Assembly: GCF_013204845.1 (NCBI RefSeq)
Contig: NZ_JABMKY010000001.1
Span: 496,001-560,000, forward strand
DNA length: 64,000 bases
Direction: 5' to 3'
From: Paenibacillus qinlingensis
Lineage (GTDB): Bacteria; Bacillota; Bacilli; Paenibacillales; NBRC-103111
Positions within the stretch are counted from its first letter, which is position 1; the number at the start of each line of letters is the position of its first letter. Both the position numbers and the translations under genes were made by a program. Under the pieces are notes generated by a model. That model did not search any database. It worked only from the letters and a program-made list of their open reading frames with translations, and was not told the origin of the DNA. Shown here piece after piece: positions 44,191 to 53,108 of this stretch.

Positions 44191-44823
44191 CTAGTTTGGC
44201 CCTACAAACAATAACCCTTTCAGCTTATCGAACATTTTCTCTCCGATCCCTTTCACCTCCTTGAGTTCTTCGACTCGCTTGAAACGTCCTTTCTTCATGC
44301 GATACTCAAGAATAGCTTTGGCTTTACTTTCACCGATTCCAGGCAGTTTATCTAACTGCTCCAATGTAGCGGTGTTTAAATCTAGCAGTCCCTTCTGAGC
44401 TTCATTTGATGGAGGTGTAGGTTTAGTTGCAGTTATGGGTGGAGGTACAGGACTAGCAGCGGTGATTGAAGGAGGTTCTAAGAATGAAGACGAAGTTTGC
44501 GTATTTAATCCCGCGGAATCCGATCCTTCGGATCGTAGTGCTGTGGATGAAGATACTTCATCAGATTTGGATGTGACCGTAGAACTCGCCTTTGGCGTTG
44601 CTTTTGCTTTTTCGTTGGCAACTGGTGAAACTTTCCCCGCTGCCGCTTTTTTCTCATTCTCCCCTTGCAAAAGCAATTCTTCCATCTGCGTATTGATTGG
44701 CTTGAACGCTGTTTGAATGGCGGGCTGTCCACCACGTAGAAATGGCCACACAACCCAAACAAAGAGCGAGACAGCGCCAAGAATCAGCCCAATTCGCTTT
44801 ATTTTATTTCCAAAAAAATCCAC
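44191..44823 (-). CDS. comEA: ComEA helix-hairpin-helix DNA-binding protein
   Basis: ComEA is the membrane-anchored receptor that binds incoming double-stranded DNA. The 210-residue protein has one N-terminal helix (RIGLILGAVSLFVWVVWPFL, about 11-30) and a C-terminal tandem helix-hairpin-helix domain (LLDLNTATLEQLDKLPGIGE to GIGEKMFDKLKGLLF, about 145-207). The residues between are low-complexity Ser/Thr/Pro/Lys sequence; I do not see the SLBB-like domain present in many ComEA proteins. A terminator-like hairpin lies in its leader. comER is divergent, as in B. subtilis. Confidence 0.93.
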   Translation of the reverse strand: MDFFGNKIKRIGLILGAVSLFVWVVWPFLRGGQPAIQTAFKPINTQMEELLLQGENEKKAAAGKVSPVANEKAKATPKASSTVTSKSDEVSSSTALRSEGSDSAGLNTQTSSSFLEPPSITAASPVPPPITATKPTPPSNEAQKGLLDLNTATLEQLDKLPGIGESKAKAILEYRMKKGRFKRVEELKEVKGIGEKMFDKLKGLLFVGPN

Positions 44824-44872
44824 AAACTACCTTCTTTCTTAGCATATTTGCGTTTGGGCAACCATATACATG

Positions 44873-44920
44873 AAAAAGCGTCCCAATGACTACACAGTTA
44901 GTCACGATAAGATTGAGACG
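44873..44920 (-). terminator. Terminator-like hairpin in the comEA leader
   Basis: On the minus strand CGTCTCAAT pairs with ATTGGGACG (8 of 9) outside a perfect TGACTA/TAGTCA stem, and CTTTTTC follows. It ends about 50 nt before the comEA start and no minus-strand gene ends here. It parallels the hairpin upstream of comEC. Confidence 0.65.
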
Positions 44921-45013
44921 ATGCTTGGACCTCTATCCTTGCCATTCATGGCTGAGTAACCGCGATTACAGGTTGATTTTCGTATACAGACTGATTTTAT
45001 CGGGAGGGATCAC

Positions 45014-45847
45014 TTGATGAAAGCTGGATTCATCGGTACTGGGAGTATGGGAAGTATACTGATTGAAGCATTCATTCATTCCGGGGCATTCAATCCCGAG
45101 CAAATTATTGCTAGCAATCGAACATTACGTAAAGTTGAATTACTTGCGGAGAACTATCCTGGCCTACAAGTGGCAGAATCGAATCGTGAAGTGGTGCGTG
45201 GAAGTGATTTGATTTTCCTCTGTGTGAAACCATCTGAATTTAAAAAGGTTATTGATGAAATCAAAGAGGACGTGCTTTCCTCTCAATTTATAATATCCAT
45301 CACAAGTCCTATTCTGATTAAGCATTTGGAAGGTCTTCTACCGGCTAAAATAAGTAAAATCATACCGAGTATCACGAACTACGTTTTAAGTGGTGCTACG
45401 TTATGCATTCATGGAAATCGTATGCAGCCTGAAGATAAAGAATGGCTTGAAAATATTTTCACACATATCTCTACACCCATACGTGTATCTGAGAGTTATA
45501 CGAGAATTTCATCTGATTTATCCAGTTGTGGTCCTGCTTTTCTAGCTAGCTTTATTCAAGCATTCATTGATGCGGCTGTGGAGGAAACGGGTATTTCTGC
45601 TGAAGAGGCTACATTACTAGCAAGTGAAATGACGTTAGGTACAGGAAAATTGCTTACTACGGGAGGCTTCAACCCTATTAGTTTACAAAAGCGGGTATCT
45701 GTTCCTGGAGGCATTACGGCAGAAGGATTGCGGATATTGGAAAAGGAGCTTTGCGGAGTATTCTCTCAAGTAATAAGTGCAACACATGCAAAATATGAAG
45801 AAGACATTGAGAAGGCAGAGCAGCTTTTCACTTTGAAGCAGCAGTAG
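45014..45847 (+). CDS. comER: Late competence protein ComER (pyrroline-5-carboxylate reductase-like)
   Basis: A 277-residue ProC-like NAD(P)-binding protein. The Rossmann start MKAGFIGTGSMGSILIEAFI and FLCVKPSEF match the P5C reductase family; the C-terminal dimer domain shows SSCGPAFLASFIQAFIDAAV and VPGGITAEGLRILEKE. In B. subtilis ComER has been linked to biofilm and sporulation control rather than DNA uptake. It is divergent from comEA. RBS GGGAGG precedes the ATG. True ProC activity is possible but unproven. Confidence 0.92.
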   Translation: MMKAGFIGTGSMGSILIEAFIHSGAFNPEQIIASNRTLRKVELLAENYPGLQVAESNREVVRGSDLIFLCVKPSEFKKVIDEIKEDVLSSQFIISITSPILIKHLEGLLPAKISKIIPSITNYVLSGATLCIHGNRMQPEDKEWLENIFTHISTPIRVSESYTRISSDLSSCGPAFLASFIQAFIDAAVEETGISAEEATLLASEMTLGTGKLLTTGGFNPISLQKRVSVPGGITAEGLRILEKELCGVFSQVISATHAKYEEDIEKAEQLFTLKQQ

Positions 45848-45874
45848 CCCTCTCAATGCTTAATCTTAGTTGTC

Positions 45875-48334
45875 TTAACCTACAACGATATTAACTAATT
45901 TACCCTTAACAACAATCAATTTGCGAACGGCCTTTCCGGCGGTCGCTTCTTTGACTTTGTCGAGTTCAAAAGCCATTTTCTCCATCGCTGCTTCATCTGT
46001 ATCTTTAGAAATCATCACGCGATCAACAATTTTCCCATTGATTTGCACGACGATTTCAACTTCATTATCCACAGTCCATGCTTCATCATAAGCTGGCCAT
46101 GCTTCGTACGTAATGGATTCCACGCCGCCCAATTTCTCCCAAAGCTCTTCAGCCAAATGCGGAGCGATCGGGGATAGCATTTGCACGAAATTTTTCATTG
46201 CCTCTAGTGGGAGACGTTCTGTTTTGTAAGCCTCGTTGACGAAAATCATCATTTGGCTAATCGCTGTGTTGAAGCGAAGCGCATCGAAATCTTCTGTAAT
46301 TTTTTTGATTGAACGGTGCCATGTACGTTTAAATGCATCGCTGCCTAGCGTCTCATCTGCGCTAATTTTGGAGTGAACTTGACCATTATCATCAACGAAC
46401 AGTCTCCATACGCGATTCAAGAAACGGTAGATCCCGTCTACACCCGTTGTATTCCACGGTTTCGTCGCTTCCAATGGTCCCATGAACATTTCATAAATAC
46501 GAAGTGTATCCGCACCTTGATCGCTCACGATGTCATCTGGATTCACAACATTGCCGCGTGATTTACTCATTTTCTCCATGTTCTCGCCAAGAATCATCCC
46601 TTGGTTAACAAGCTTATGGAAAGGTTCTTTGGTATGAACAAAACCAAGATCGTAAAGCACTTTATGCCAGAAACGCGCATACAGCAAGTGAAGAACCGCG
46701 TGCTCCGCTCCACCAATATATAGATCAACCGGCAACCATTGCTTTTGCAGCTCATCGGAACAGAACGCTTGATCATTCTTCGGATCGATGAAACGCAGGT
46801 AATACCAGCAGCTTCCCGCCCATTGCGGCATCGTATTCGTTTCACGACGAGCTTTCATACCTGTTTCTGGATCAATTATATTGACCCACTCAGATACGTT
46901 AGCAAGCGGTGACTCACCTGTACCGGATGGTTTAATTTCATCTACTTGCGGAAGCAATAGCGGCAATTGGTCCACTGGAACTGGCTTCATTGTGCCATCT
47001 TCAAGGTGAAGAATTGGAATCGGCTCACCCCAATAACGTTGACGGCTGAACAGCCAGTCTCTCAAACGATAGGTTACTTTGCCGCGGCCTTTGCCATTTT
47101 GCTCCAACCAAGCGATCATGTGGCTGATGCCTTGCTCAATGTTTAATCCATCGATTGGTCCGGAGTTCACATGTTTGCCATCGCCGGCGTAAGCTTCCTT
47201 CTCCACATCTCCGCCCTGCACAACTTCGATAATCGGCAAATCAAATTGTTTCGCAAATTCCCAGTCACGTTGATCATGCCCTGGTACCGCCATGATTGCC
47301 CCTGTGCCGTAACCACCAAGTACATAGTCAGCGATCCAGATTGGCACTTTCGTGTCATTCACTGGATTGACCGCGTAAGCACCTGTGAACACACCAGATT
47401 TGTCTTTCGCCAAATCGGTACGCTCCAAGTCGCTCTTACGCGAAGCTTTTTCTTGATATTCTTTAATCGCAGCTGCTTGTGCTTCTGTTGTAATCTGCGC
47501 TACAAGCTCATGCTCCGGCGCTAATACACAATAGGTTGCACCGAAAAGTGTGTCGGGACGTGTTGTGAATACAGTTAAACTTTTCTCAGCATGACCTTCA
47601 ATCGCAAACTGAACCTCAGCACCTGTTGATTTCCCAATCCAGTTGCGTTGCATATCCTTAATGCTTTCAGACCAGTCTAGCTCCTCAAGATCCTCTAGTA
47701 AACGCTCTGCATACTCCGTAATTCTCAAAATCCACTGACGCATCGGCTTCCGAATAACCGGATGGTTACCACGTTCGCTCAATCCATCAATGACTTCCTC
47801 ATTGGCCAAAACCGTACCTAACGCAGGACACCAGTTAACTGGCACTTCATCGACGTAAGCAAGTCCTTTATTGTACAGCTGGATGAAAATCCACTGCGTC
47901 CATTTGTAGTACTCAGGATCCGTTGTACTGATCTCCCGATCCCAATCGTAAGAGAAACCAAGGGATTTAATTTGGCGGCGGAACGTATCAATATTTTTCT
48001 TCGTAAATTCACGTGGGTCATTCCCTGTATCTAGGGCATATTGCTCCGCAGGAAGTCCGAACGCATCCCAGCCCATTGGGTGAAGGACATTAAAGCCTCT
48101 CATCCTTTTGAAACGGGAAACGATATCTGTCGCTGTGTAGCCTTCTGGATGCCCTACGTGCAAGCCTGCGCCTGATGGGTATGGGAACATATCCAAAGCA
48201 TAAAATTTCGGCTTATCCGAATTTTCTAGTACCTTAAATGTTTTCTTAGCATCCCAGTATGCCTGCCACTTAGGTTCGATGGCTTGCGGGTTATAGCCTT
48301 GTTGTTCTTTGGTTTCTTTCAATTCTTGTGTCAT
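45875..48334 (-). CDS. leuS: Leucyl-tRNA synthetase
   Basis: Class I synthetase charging tRNA-Leu. The 819 residues carry [18 protein letters not shown] (HIGH-like motif, near 55), the CP1 editing domain with [13 protein letters not shown], and EKMSKSRGN (KMSKS, near 585), followed by the anticodon domain. Length is normal for Bacillales. It is controlled by the T-box upstream. Its place between comER and yqeM differs from B. subtilis, where leuS lies elsewhere. Confidence 0.98.
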   Translation of the reverse strand: MTQELKETKEQQGYNPQAIEPKWQAYWDAKKTFKVLENSDKPKFYALDMFPYPSGAGLHVGHPEGYTATDIVSRFKRMRGFNVLHPMGWDAFGLPAEQYALDTGNDPREFTKKNIDTFRRQIKSLGFSYDWDREISTTDPEYYKWTQWIFIQLYNKGLAYVDEVPVNWCPALGTVLANEEVIDGLSERGNHPVIRKPMRQWILRITEYAERLLEDLEELDWSESIKDMQRNWIGKSTGAEVQFAIEGHAEKSLTVFTTRPDTLFGATYCVLAPEHELVAQITTEAQAAAIKEYQEKASRKSDLERTDLAKDKSGVFTGAYAVNPVNDTKVPIWIADYVLGGYGTGAIMAVPGHDQRDWEFAKQFDLPIIEVVQGGDVEKEAYAGDGKHVNSGPIDGLNIEQGISHMIAWLEQNGKGRGKVTYRLRDWLFSRQRYWGEPIPILHLEDGTMKPVPVDQLPLLLPQVDEIKPSGTGESPLANVSEWVNIIDPETGMKARRETNTMPQWAGSCWYYLRFIDPKNDQAFCSDELQKQWLPVDLYIGGAEHAVLHLLYARFWHKVLYDLGFVHTKEPFHKLVNQGMILGENMEKMSKSRGNVVNPDDIVSDQGADTLRIYEMFMGPLEATKPWNTTGVDGIYRFLNRVWRLFVDDNGQVHSKISADETLGSDAFKRTWHRSIKKITEDFDALRFNTAISQMMIFVNEAYKTERLPLEAMKNFVQMLSPIAPHLAEELWEKLGGVESITYEAWPAYDEAWTVDNEVEIVVQINGKIVDRVMISKDTDEAAMEKMAFELDKVKEATAGKAVRKLIVVKGKLVNIVVG

Positions 48335-48377
48335 ACCTTCCGTGCCTCCTTAAATTGCTCTTCGCTCATGTATGCAA

Positions 48378-48655
48378 ATACGCACAAAAAAACCTCACAT
48401 CGCTAGCGGATATCGCTAGGGACGAGAGGTATAATTCCCGTGGTACCACCCTAGTTAACACAAGGCGTTCTTCACCTGTGTTCACTCTGCCCCTTAACGC
48501 GGGTGAAACGATCCAGCTAGCGCATCTGATCCAGGATCAGGCGGTTCACCTTCTAGCTCCGAGGCGAGTTCTCAAGACTAACATCTGCCGGCTCACACCC
48601 TAGCTCCGACTCTCTGAAAGATGCTGTACAAGGTACTATTCCTCATCTAAGCTTT
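48378..48655 (-). promoter_or_regulatory. Leucine T-box riboswitch
   Basis: On the minus strand the conserved T-box sequence AGGGTGGTACCACGGG lies at 48452-48437, followed by the terminator stem CCTCTCGTCCCTAGCG and GTGAGG with a seven-T run (about 48426-48384). Upstream is a Stem I region with a specifier loop in which the codon CTC (48568-48566) fits leucine. Uncharged tRNA-Leu would pair with the TGGT bulge and favour antitermination of leuS. The terminator ends about 45 nt before the leuS start. Confidence 0.92.
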
Positions 48656-48676
48656 CCATACAACTGATTAGCTTTG

Positions 48677-48706
48677 ATTATATGTAAAATAATGCCGCAC
48701 TGTCAA
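48677..48706 (-). promoter_or_regulatory. SigA promoter of the T-box/leuS transcript
   Basis: TTGACA (48706-48701), 18-bp spacer, TATAAT (48682-48677): perfect boxes on the minus strand, about 20-25 nt upstream of the T-box leader. Confidence 0.88.
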
Positions 48707-48729
48707 GCCGATGGCGAATCCCGTTGGTA

Positions 48730-49491
48730 TTATTTTTTTGCAATAAAAAAAGCGCGCTCTGTCATCTCTGTTGGTTGCTCCCACGTAAAGTCAGCTGCTT
48801 GATGTACCTCGCGAAAACCTACCTTGATCAGCATTTGTTCTAGCCACTGCAAGGGATACGCTCTTTGTTCATGCGTCTCATCAATGCGTCGGAAGGCATC
48901 CTGCTGGCCGCTTTCTTTGACGAAGATCGTTAAATCATGTTCAATCTGAACACGTTCCTCATCTAATTCGCTTGTCCAAATGTAAGCAACGTCGTCTTCG
49001 TTAAGAAAAAAGGGCTGCGATTCTGCATATGCGAACAACTGCTGTGGCGGATGTACATCAAAGAGGAATAACCCACCTGGCTTAAGTCCCGCCCATGTTT
49101 GACGGAAAGCATCCACGATGTCTTCTTCCTCTAGTAAATAGTTAAGGCTATCACAAAACGAAATGGCAACTTCAACTTCCTCGCCAAGCTCCCATTCCCG
49201 TATATCCTGCTGAATCCAACGGATACCGCCGCCGCGAAGCTGGCTGGGTTGTTCACTATACTTCTGCTCAGCGACAGCCAACATATCTTCGGACAAATCA
49301 ATACCAGTCACCTGAATGCCTTCAGCAGCCAATGGAATCGACAAATTGCCTGTCCCGCAACCTAAATCAACGAGCGTTGCAGGTTGTACTCCAAACCGTT
49401 CAAAACTTTCCTTCAGAAATCGAAGCCAGTCTTCATACGGCATACTGTTCATCAGGCGATCGTACGTGTAGGCGAATTTTTCGTAACTCAT
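48730..49491 (-). CDS. yqeM: Class I SAM-dependent methyltransferase (YqeM)
   Basis: A 253-residue methyltransferase with SAM motif LVDLGCGTGNLSIPLA near residues 39-54, ITGIDLSEDML-type acidic loop (VTGIDLSEDMLAVA) and a second conserved aspartate segment SFCDSLNYL. Position between rsfS/cvfB and the com genes matches yqeM. The substrate is not known. It begins one base after the cvfB stop, so it is in the yqeG operon, and its end lies 24 nt from the leuS promoter. Confidence 0.88.
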   Translation of the reverse strand: MSYEKFAYTYDRLMNSMPYEDWLRFLKESFERFGVQPATLVDLGCGTGNLSIPLAAEGIQVTGIDLSEDMLAVAEQKYSEQPSQLRGGGIRWIQQDIREWELGEEVEVAISFCDSLNYLLEEEDIVDAFRQTWAGLKPGGLFLFDVHPPQQLFAYAESQPFFLNEDDVAYIWTSELDEERVQIEHDLTIFVKESGQQDAFRRIDETHEQRAYPLQWLEQMLIKVGFREVHQAADFTWEQPTEMTERAFFIAKK

Positions 49492-49492
49492 C

Positions 49493-50389
49493 TCAGCCTT
49501 GCGTCTCCTCTTGTTTCAGATAGGTCCAATCTGCTTCTTGATAGATGAGCCCATCTTTCATAAGTTTACCTAAGGCACGTTTGAAGGCTGCCTTACTTAA
49601 TCCGAATTTATCCTTAATAACGTCCGCTTGCGTTTTATCCGAAAAGGGCATCGCATTCCCCGGACGTTCGCGAAGTACTTCAAGAATGCGTTCCGCATCC
49701 TCGTCGCGTCCTTTTTCCTTGGGAAGCCTCATGGAAAGATTAACTCGTCCATCTTCTTCACGAACGAAAGCAATCCTTACATCGACTTGCTCACCTACGC
49801 GAAGTAAACGTGTTCGCTCTTGTGGGATGATCAGCCCGATGACGCCATACCCTAGGACACCTGCTTCACAAATAACGAAGGTACCCATTTGCAGAGGGCG
49901 ATACACGCGCGCTTTCACCCATTGGTTCGTCCAACTCGATGGAGCTCGCACGCAAAGCGGTGCCAAATCCTCTTCAAGCGCTAACTTCGCAATCAATCGA
50001 CCTTGACGATCGTGTGTAAGCGTTGCAAACACTTTGTCGCCAACCTGAGGGCGAAGATCCTCGAATTCAGGCACATTCCGATAAGGCAAGAGCAGATGAC
50101 GACCTAGGCCCATTTCTAGGAAATAACCAAAGCGCGGATGAATATCAACAACCTCAAGTAGACCCACATGCCCCATGGTCAGTAGCGGTTTCCTCATGGT
50201 CGCCATCATCCGATCCAACGTATCGTGGAATAAGAATACTTCTACTTGGTCTCCTGGGCTAATACGATTCCCAACGATTTCCGCATAAGGCAGCAGAAAA
50301 TCCTGTGTACCGTCGCTTAGGAAAAAGCCGTTTGGTGGAACTTCCCTTGCTACCTCTAGGGTAACAAGGGATCCTGCTTCCATTCTCAT
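49493..50389 (-). CDS. cvfB: S1-like RNA-binding protein CvfB/YitL
   Basis: A 298-residue protein with repeated S1-type OB domains and a C-terminal winged helix: MEAGSLVTLEVAREVPPNGF and FLSDGTQDFLLP in the first domain, IHPRFGYFLEMGLGRHLLLP in the second, GVIGLIIPQ in the third, and DVIKDKFGLSKAAFKRALGK in the wing. CvfB of Staphylococcus aureus is an RNA-binding virulence regulator. Its ATG overlaps the rsfS stop (ATGA). Its presence between rsfS and yqeM is not the B. subtilis order. Confidence 0.9.
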   Translation of the reverse strand: MRMEAGSLVTLEVAREVPPNGFFLSDGTQDFLLPYAEIVGNRISPGDQVEVFLFHDTLDRMMATMRKPLLTMGHVGLLEVVDIHPRFGYFLEMGLGRHLLLPYRNVPEFEDLRPQVGDKVFATLTHDRQGRLIAKLALEEDLAPLCVRAPSSWTNQWVKARVYRPLQMGTFVICEAGVLGYGVIGLIIPQERTRLLRVGEQVDVRIAFVREEDGRVNLSMRLPKEKGRDEDAERILEVLRERPGNAMPFSDKTQADVIKDKFGLSKAAFKRALGKLMKDGLIYQEADWTYLKQEETQG

Positions 50390-50733
50390 ACGCGCTCCAC
50401 AACTTTAGCATCGGACCAAAGTCTTTCGATGTTATAGTATTCACGGTCATCACGATGGAAAACGTGGAGAACAACATCCCCTAAATCAAGCAGTACCCAT
50501 CTTGCGGTATCAACGCCTTCATACCCTCGAATATGAACGCCATGTTCGTGAGCTTTTTTACGAGCTTCGCCCGCAATTGCTTGAACTTGTGTTTCCGAAT
50601 TTCCGTGGCAAATCACGAAATAATCAGCGATTAGGGATACGCCTTTTAAATTCAAACTAACGATATCTGCTGCTTTCTTGTCTTCCGCTGCCTCAACAAT
50701 GAATGCTAATATTTCTTCTGGGTTTTTACTCAT
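50386..50733 (-). CDS. rsfS: Ribosome silencing factor RsfS
   Basis: RsfS (YqeL, Iojap family) binds ribosomal protein uL14 and blocks subunit joining when nutrients are short. The 115 residues include IVEAAEDKKAADIVSLNLKG, DYFVICHGNSETQVQAIA and the closing DLGDVVLHVFHRDDREYYNIERLW. The start is ATG 50733 with GGAGG 8 nt before it. Overlaps cvfB by 4 nt. Confidence 0.96.
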   Translation of the reverse strand: MSKNPEEILAFIVEAAEDKKAADIVSLNLKGVSLIADYFVICHGNSETQVQAIAGEARKKAHEHGVHIRGYEGVDTARWVLLDLGDVVLHVFHRDDREYYNIERLWSDAKVVERV

Positions 50734-50752
50734 GCAATCATCCTCCATGTCA

Positions 50753-51334
50753 TTAGGTGTGTAGTTGTATTTGTTCCAATAAATCATTGCGCGTCAGAAT
50801 TGTTAAGGGATAAATGCGCTTTCCTTTGGAAATCAAAAAGTTGATCGTGGAGTCAAAACCGGCAATCAAAGCGCGTTCAAGACTCGTATTTGCCAGTTCA
50901 CGAATAAACTCGACTCCTGGAAAATCACGACCTGGCTCCATATAATCCGCCAAGCAAACTATTTTGTCTAGCAGCGTCATCTGTTCTCGACCAGACGTAT
51001 GATACCGAATCGCATCTAAAATTTCCTCGTCGTCGATTCCGAATTGCGACTTAGCGATGAAAGCCCCTGCATGTGAATGCCATAGCTCCTTATCGAAAAC
51101 TAACAAATCTTGTGGTAAATCGTTCTCACGAATAATCTTAGCTTGCTCACCAGTAGGCCAATACTTGCAATAGTCGTGCAAAATCGCTGCAATATCTGCT
51201 TTGACCGCATCCCCGCCAAATCGCTCAGCAAGCATAACGCTCGTTGCCATCACGCCAAGGGTATGCTGCCAACGCCGCTCGGGCATTTGCTCCTTCACAG
51301 CTGCCATCAGGTCCTCACGTTTCATATAAGCCAT
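50753..51334 (-). CDS. yqeK: HD-domain Ap4A hydrolase YqeK
   Basis: YqeK hydrolyses diadenosine tetraphosphate symmetrically to two ADP. The 190-residue protein has HTLGVMATSVMLAERFGGD, the HD pair ILHDYCKYWPTGE, a histidine in WHSHAGAFIAKSQF and the YHTSGREQMTLLDKIVCLADYMEPGRDF segment characteristic of the family. The exact start is unclear: ATG 51334 is only 3 nt from GGAGG and ATG 51325 is 12 nt from it. It overlaps the nadD end. Confidence 0.93.
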   Translation of the reverse strand: MAYMKREDLMAAVKEQMPERRWQHTLGVMATSVMLAERFGGDAVKADIAAILHDYCKYWPTGEQAKIIRENDLPQDLLVFDKELWHSHAGAFIAKSQFGIDDEEILDAIRYHTSGREQMTLLDKIVCLADYMEPGRDFPGVEFIRELANTSLERALIAGFDSTINFLISKGKRIYPLTILTRNDLLEQIQLHT

Positions 51335-51902
51335 TCACCTCCATGAAATGCCCAACCTTATCTGGTACAAGATACCTGACAGGATCCCTCTTCTGTCTCA
51401 ACGCCCGAATAGCTGTCGATGAAATTTCAACGAGGGGCATCGGAACAAGCTTCACTCGGTTTCGTATATGTTCGGGCAGCTGTTGCAGGTCCAGATCATA
51501 ACCAGGTCTGGCTAATCCAATAAAATGAATATGCCGCACGATGTCATCGATGCGATGCCACTGCGGCAAAAACTGAACCATATCCGCGCCAATAATGTAA
51601 GAGAACGCGATGTCCGGATATTGCGATTTCAACAGCTCGATCGTATCGATACTATAGGATACGCCGCCTTTGTTAATTTCGATATCGACAGGACGAAAAA
51701 AAGGATTGCCTTCTGCAGCAAGGCAAACCATCTCCCAACGCTGCTGACTCGTTCCTTTCGGGGCATTAGGTTTATGCGGCGGGACGTTTGCTGGCATTAG
51801 CCAAACCTCGTCCAAGCCCCCTTCCACCCTCGCACGTTCAGCTGCGATTAAATGACCGGTATGAATGGGATCGAATGTGCCTCCCATAATTCCGACAAGC
51901 AT
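51315..51902 (-). CDS. nadD: Nicotinate-nucleotide adenylyltransferase
   Basis: NadD adenylates NaMN to NaAD in NAD synthesis. The 195-residue protein starts MLVGIMGGTFDPIHTGHLIAAE, which includes the nucleotidyltransferase motifs GGTFDPIH and TGHL, and contains the closing SSTAIRALRQKRDPVRYLVP (ISSTxIR motif). It lies between yhbY and yqeK; overlaps yqeK by about 20 nt. Confidence 0.97.
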   Translation of the reverse strand: MLVGIMGGTFDPIHTGHLIAAERARVEGGLDEVWLMPANVPPHKPNAPKGTSQQRWEMVCLAAEGNPFFRPVDIEINKGGVSYSIDTIELLKSQYPDIAFSYIIGADMVQFLPQWHRIDDIVRHIHFIGLARPGYDLDLQQLPEHIRNRVKLVPMPLVEISSTAIRALRQKRDPVRYLVPDKVGHFMEVNGLYET

Positions 51903-51914
51903 ACGTCCACCTCA

Positions 51915-52208
51915 TTAGCGCGGCAGTTCAATCTTCTTATTGTCACGCGATTCTTTGTACAACACAACGATTTTACCAATAACCTGAACTAGTTCTGCGC
52001 CTGATTTCTCGGACAATTCCACTCCGACTTCTTGGCGATCTTCACCGCTATTGTTGAGTACGGTGATTTTGATCAATTCACGCACCTCAATAGCTTCTTG
52101 GATGTGACGAATTAAATGCTCATTTACGCCACCTTTACCTACTTGAAAAATCGGATCTACATGGTGCGCCAAAGAGCGCAAATGTCTTTTTTGTTTGCCT
52201 GTTAACAT
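51915..52208 (-). CDS. yhbY: Ribosome assembly RNA-binding protein YhbY
   Basis: A 97-residue CRS1/YhbY domain protein (B. subtilis YqeI) associated with 50S assembly. Key pattern: MLTGKQKRHLRSLAHHVDPIFQVGKGGVNE with the GxxG RNA-binding loop (GKGG), then IKITVLNNSGEDRQEV and GKIVVLYKES. Start ATG 52208 follows GAGGGA; an ATG at 52226 precedes that site. Confidence 0.95.
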   Translation of the reverse strand: MLTGKQKRHLRSLAHHVDPIFQVGKGGVNEHLIRHIQEAIEVRELIKITVLNNSGEDRQEVGVELSEKSGAELVQVIGKIVVLYKESRDNKKIELPR

Positions 52209-52228
52209 GGATGTCCCTCTATTCATTC

Positions 52229-53101
52229 TTATTCAGTTAATGACTGTTCTACCACCTGTCTCATCGCCGCAACCGGCGCAGGGGTTCCCGTCCAATACTC
52301 GAAGGCGTATGCGCCTTGATAAATAAACATGCCAAGCCCGCCATGAATGCGCGCGCCAATGGCTTCCGCTTCACGAAGAAATCTCGTAATCCGCGGGTTA
52401 TATATAAGATCACTAACGAGGTGATGCGGTCGAAGCAGGTGTAGTGGTAAAGGGAGTTCATCTACGTTTGGATGCATACCTGCCGACGTCGTATTCAACA
52501 CGAATTCAACATTGTCCACAACGTTCTCCAACTCGTCCATCCCTAAACCAACGGTTTCGGTGAAAGCGCCAATTGTGGCTGCCAATTCGACTGCACGCTC
52601 TTTGGTACGATTCGCGATATAAATGCAGCTCGCACCTTCTTTCGCAAGTGCATAAGCTACACCTCTCGCCGCGCCGCCTGCCCCAAGAACTAGAACTCGT
52701 TTACCTTTGAGCTCGATGCCCGTCTCTTCTTTCAACGAACGAACATACCCGATACCATCGGTGTTAAATCCTTTGAGCTTCCCATTCTCGTTCACAATGG
52801 TATTCACTGCGCCAACGATCAAAGCTCCTTCATCGATCTCATCAAGGTAATTCATGACATCTACTTTATGCGGAATCGTCACATTCACTCCGCGATATCC
52901 TAGTGCCCTAATTCCCCGAACTGCTTCCCCAAGCGCTTCTGGCTTAACATGAAACGCAGCATATACCCCATTGATGCCCGCTTCCTGAAAAGCGCGATTC
53001 AACATTATCGGTGAACGAGAATGCCTGATCGGATCCCCGAAAACCCCGTACAAAACTGTATGACTGTCGATCGTCCGAAGTTTCTCCATGATTTCCCCCA
53101 T
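52229..53101 (-). CDS. aroE: Shikimate dehydrogenase (NADP+)
   Basis: AroE reduces 3-dehydroshikimate to shikimate in aromatic amino acid synthesis. The 290 residues show VFGDPIRHSRSPIMLNRAF, GVNVTIPHKVDVMNYLDE (catalytic Lys and nearby Asp), NTDGIGYVRSL, VLVLGAGGAARGVAYAL (NADP loop) and YIANRTKERA. It follows yqeH by 7 nt. The start could be ATG 53101 or ATG 53089, each near a G-rich site. Confidence 0.96.
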   Translation of the reverse strand: MGEIMEKLRTIDSHTVLYGVFGDPIRHSRSPIMLNRAFQEAGINGVYAAFHVKPEALGEAVRGIRALGYRGVNVTIPHKVDVMNYLDEIDEGALIVGAVNTIVNENGKLKGFNTDGIGYVRSLKEETGIELKGKRVLVLGAGGAARGVAYALAKEGASCIYIANRTKERAVELAATIGAFTETVGLGMDELENVVDNVEFVLNTTSAGMHPNVDELPLPLHLLRPHHLVSDLIYNPRITRFLREAEAIGARIHGGLGMFIYQGAYAFEYWTGTPAPVAAMRQVVEQSLTE

Positions 53102-53108
53102 GTTCTCC

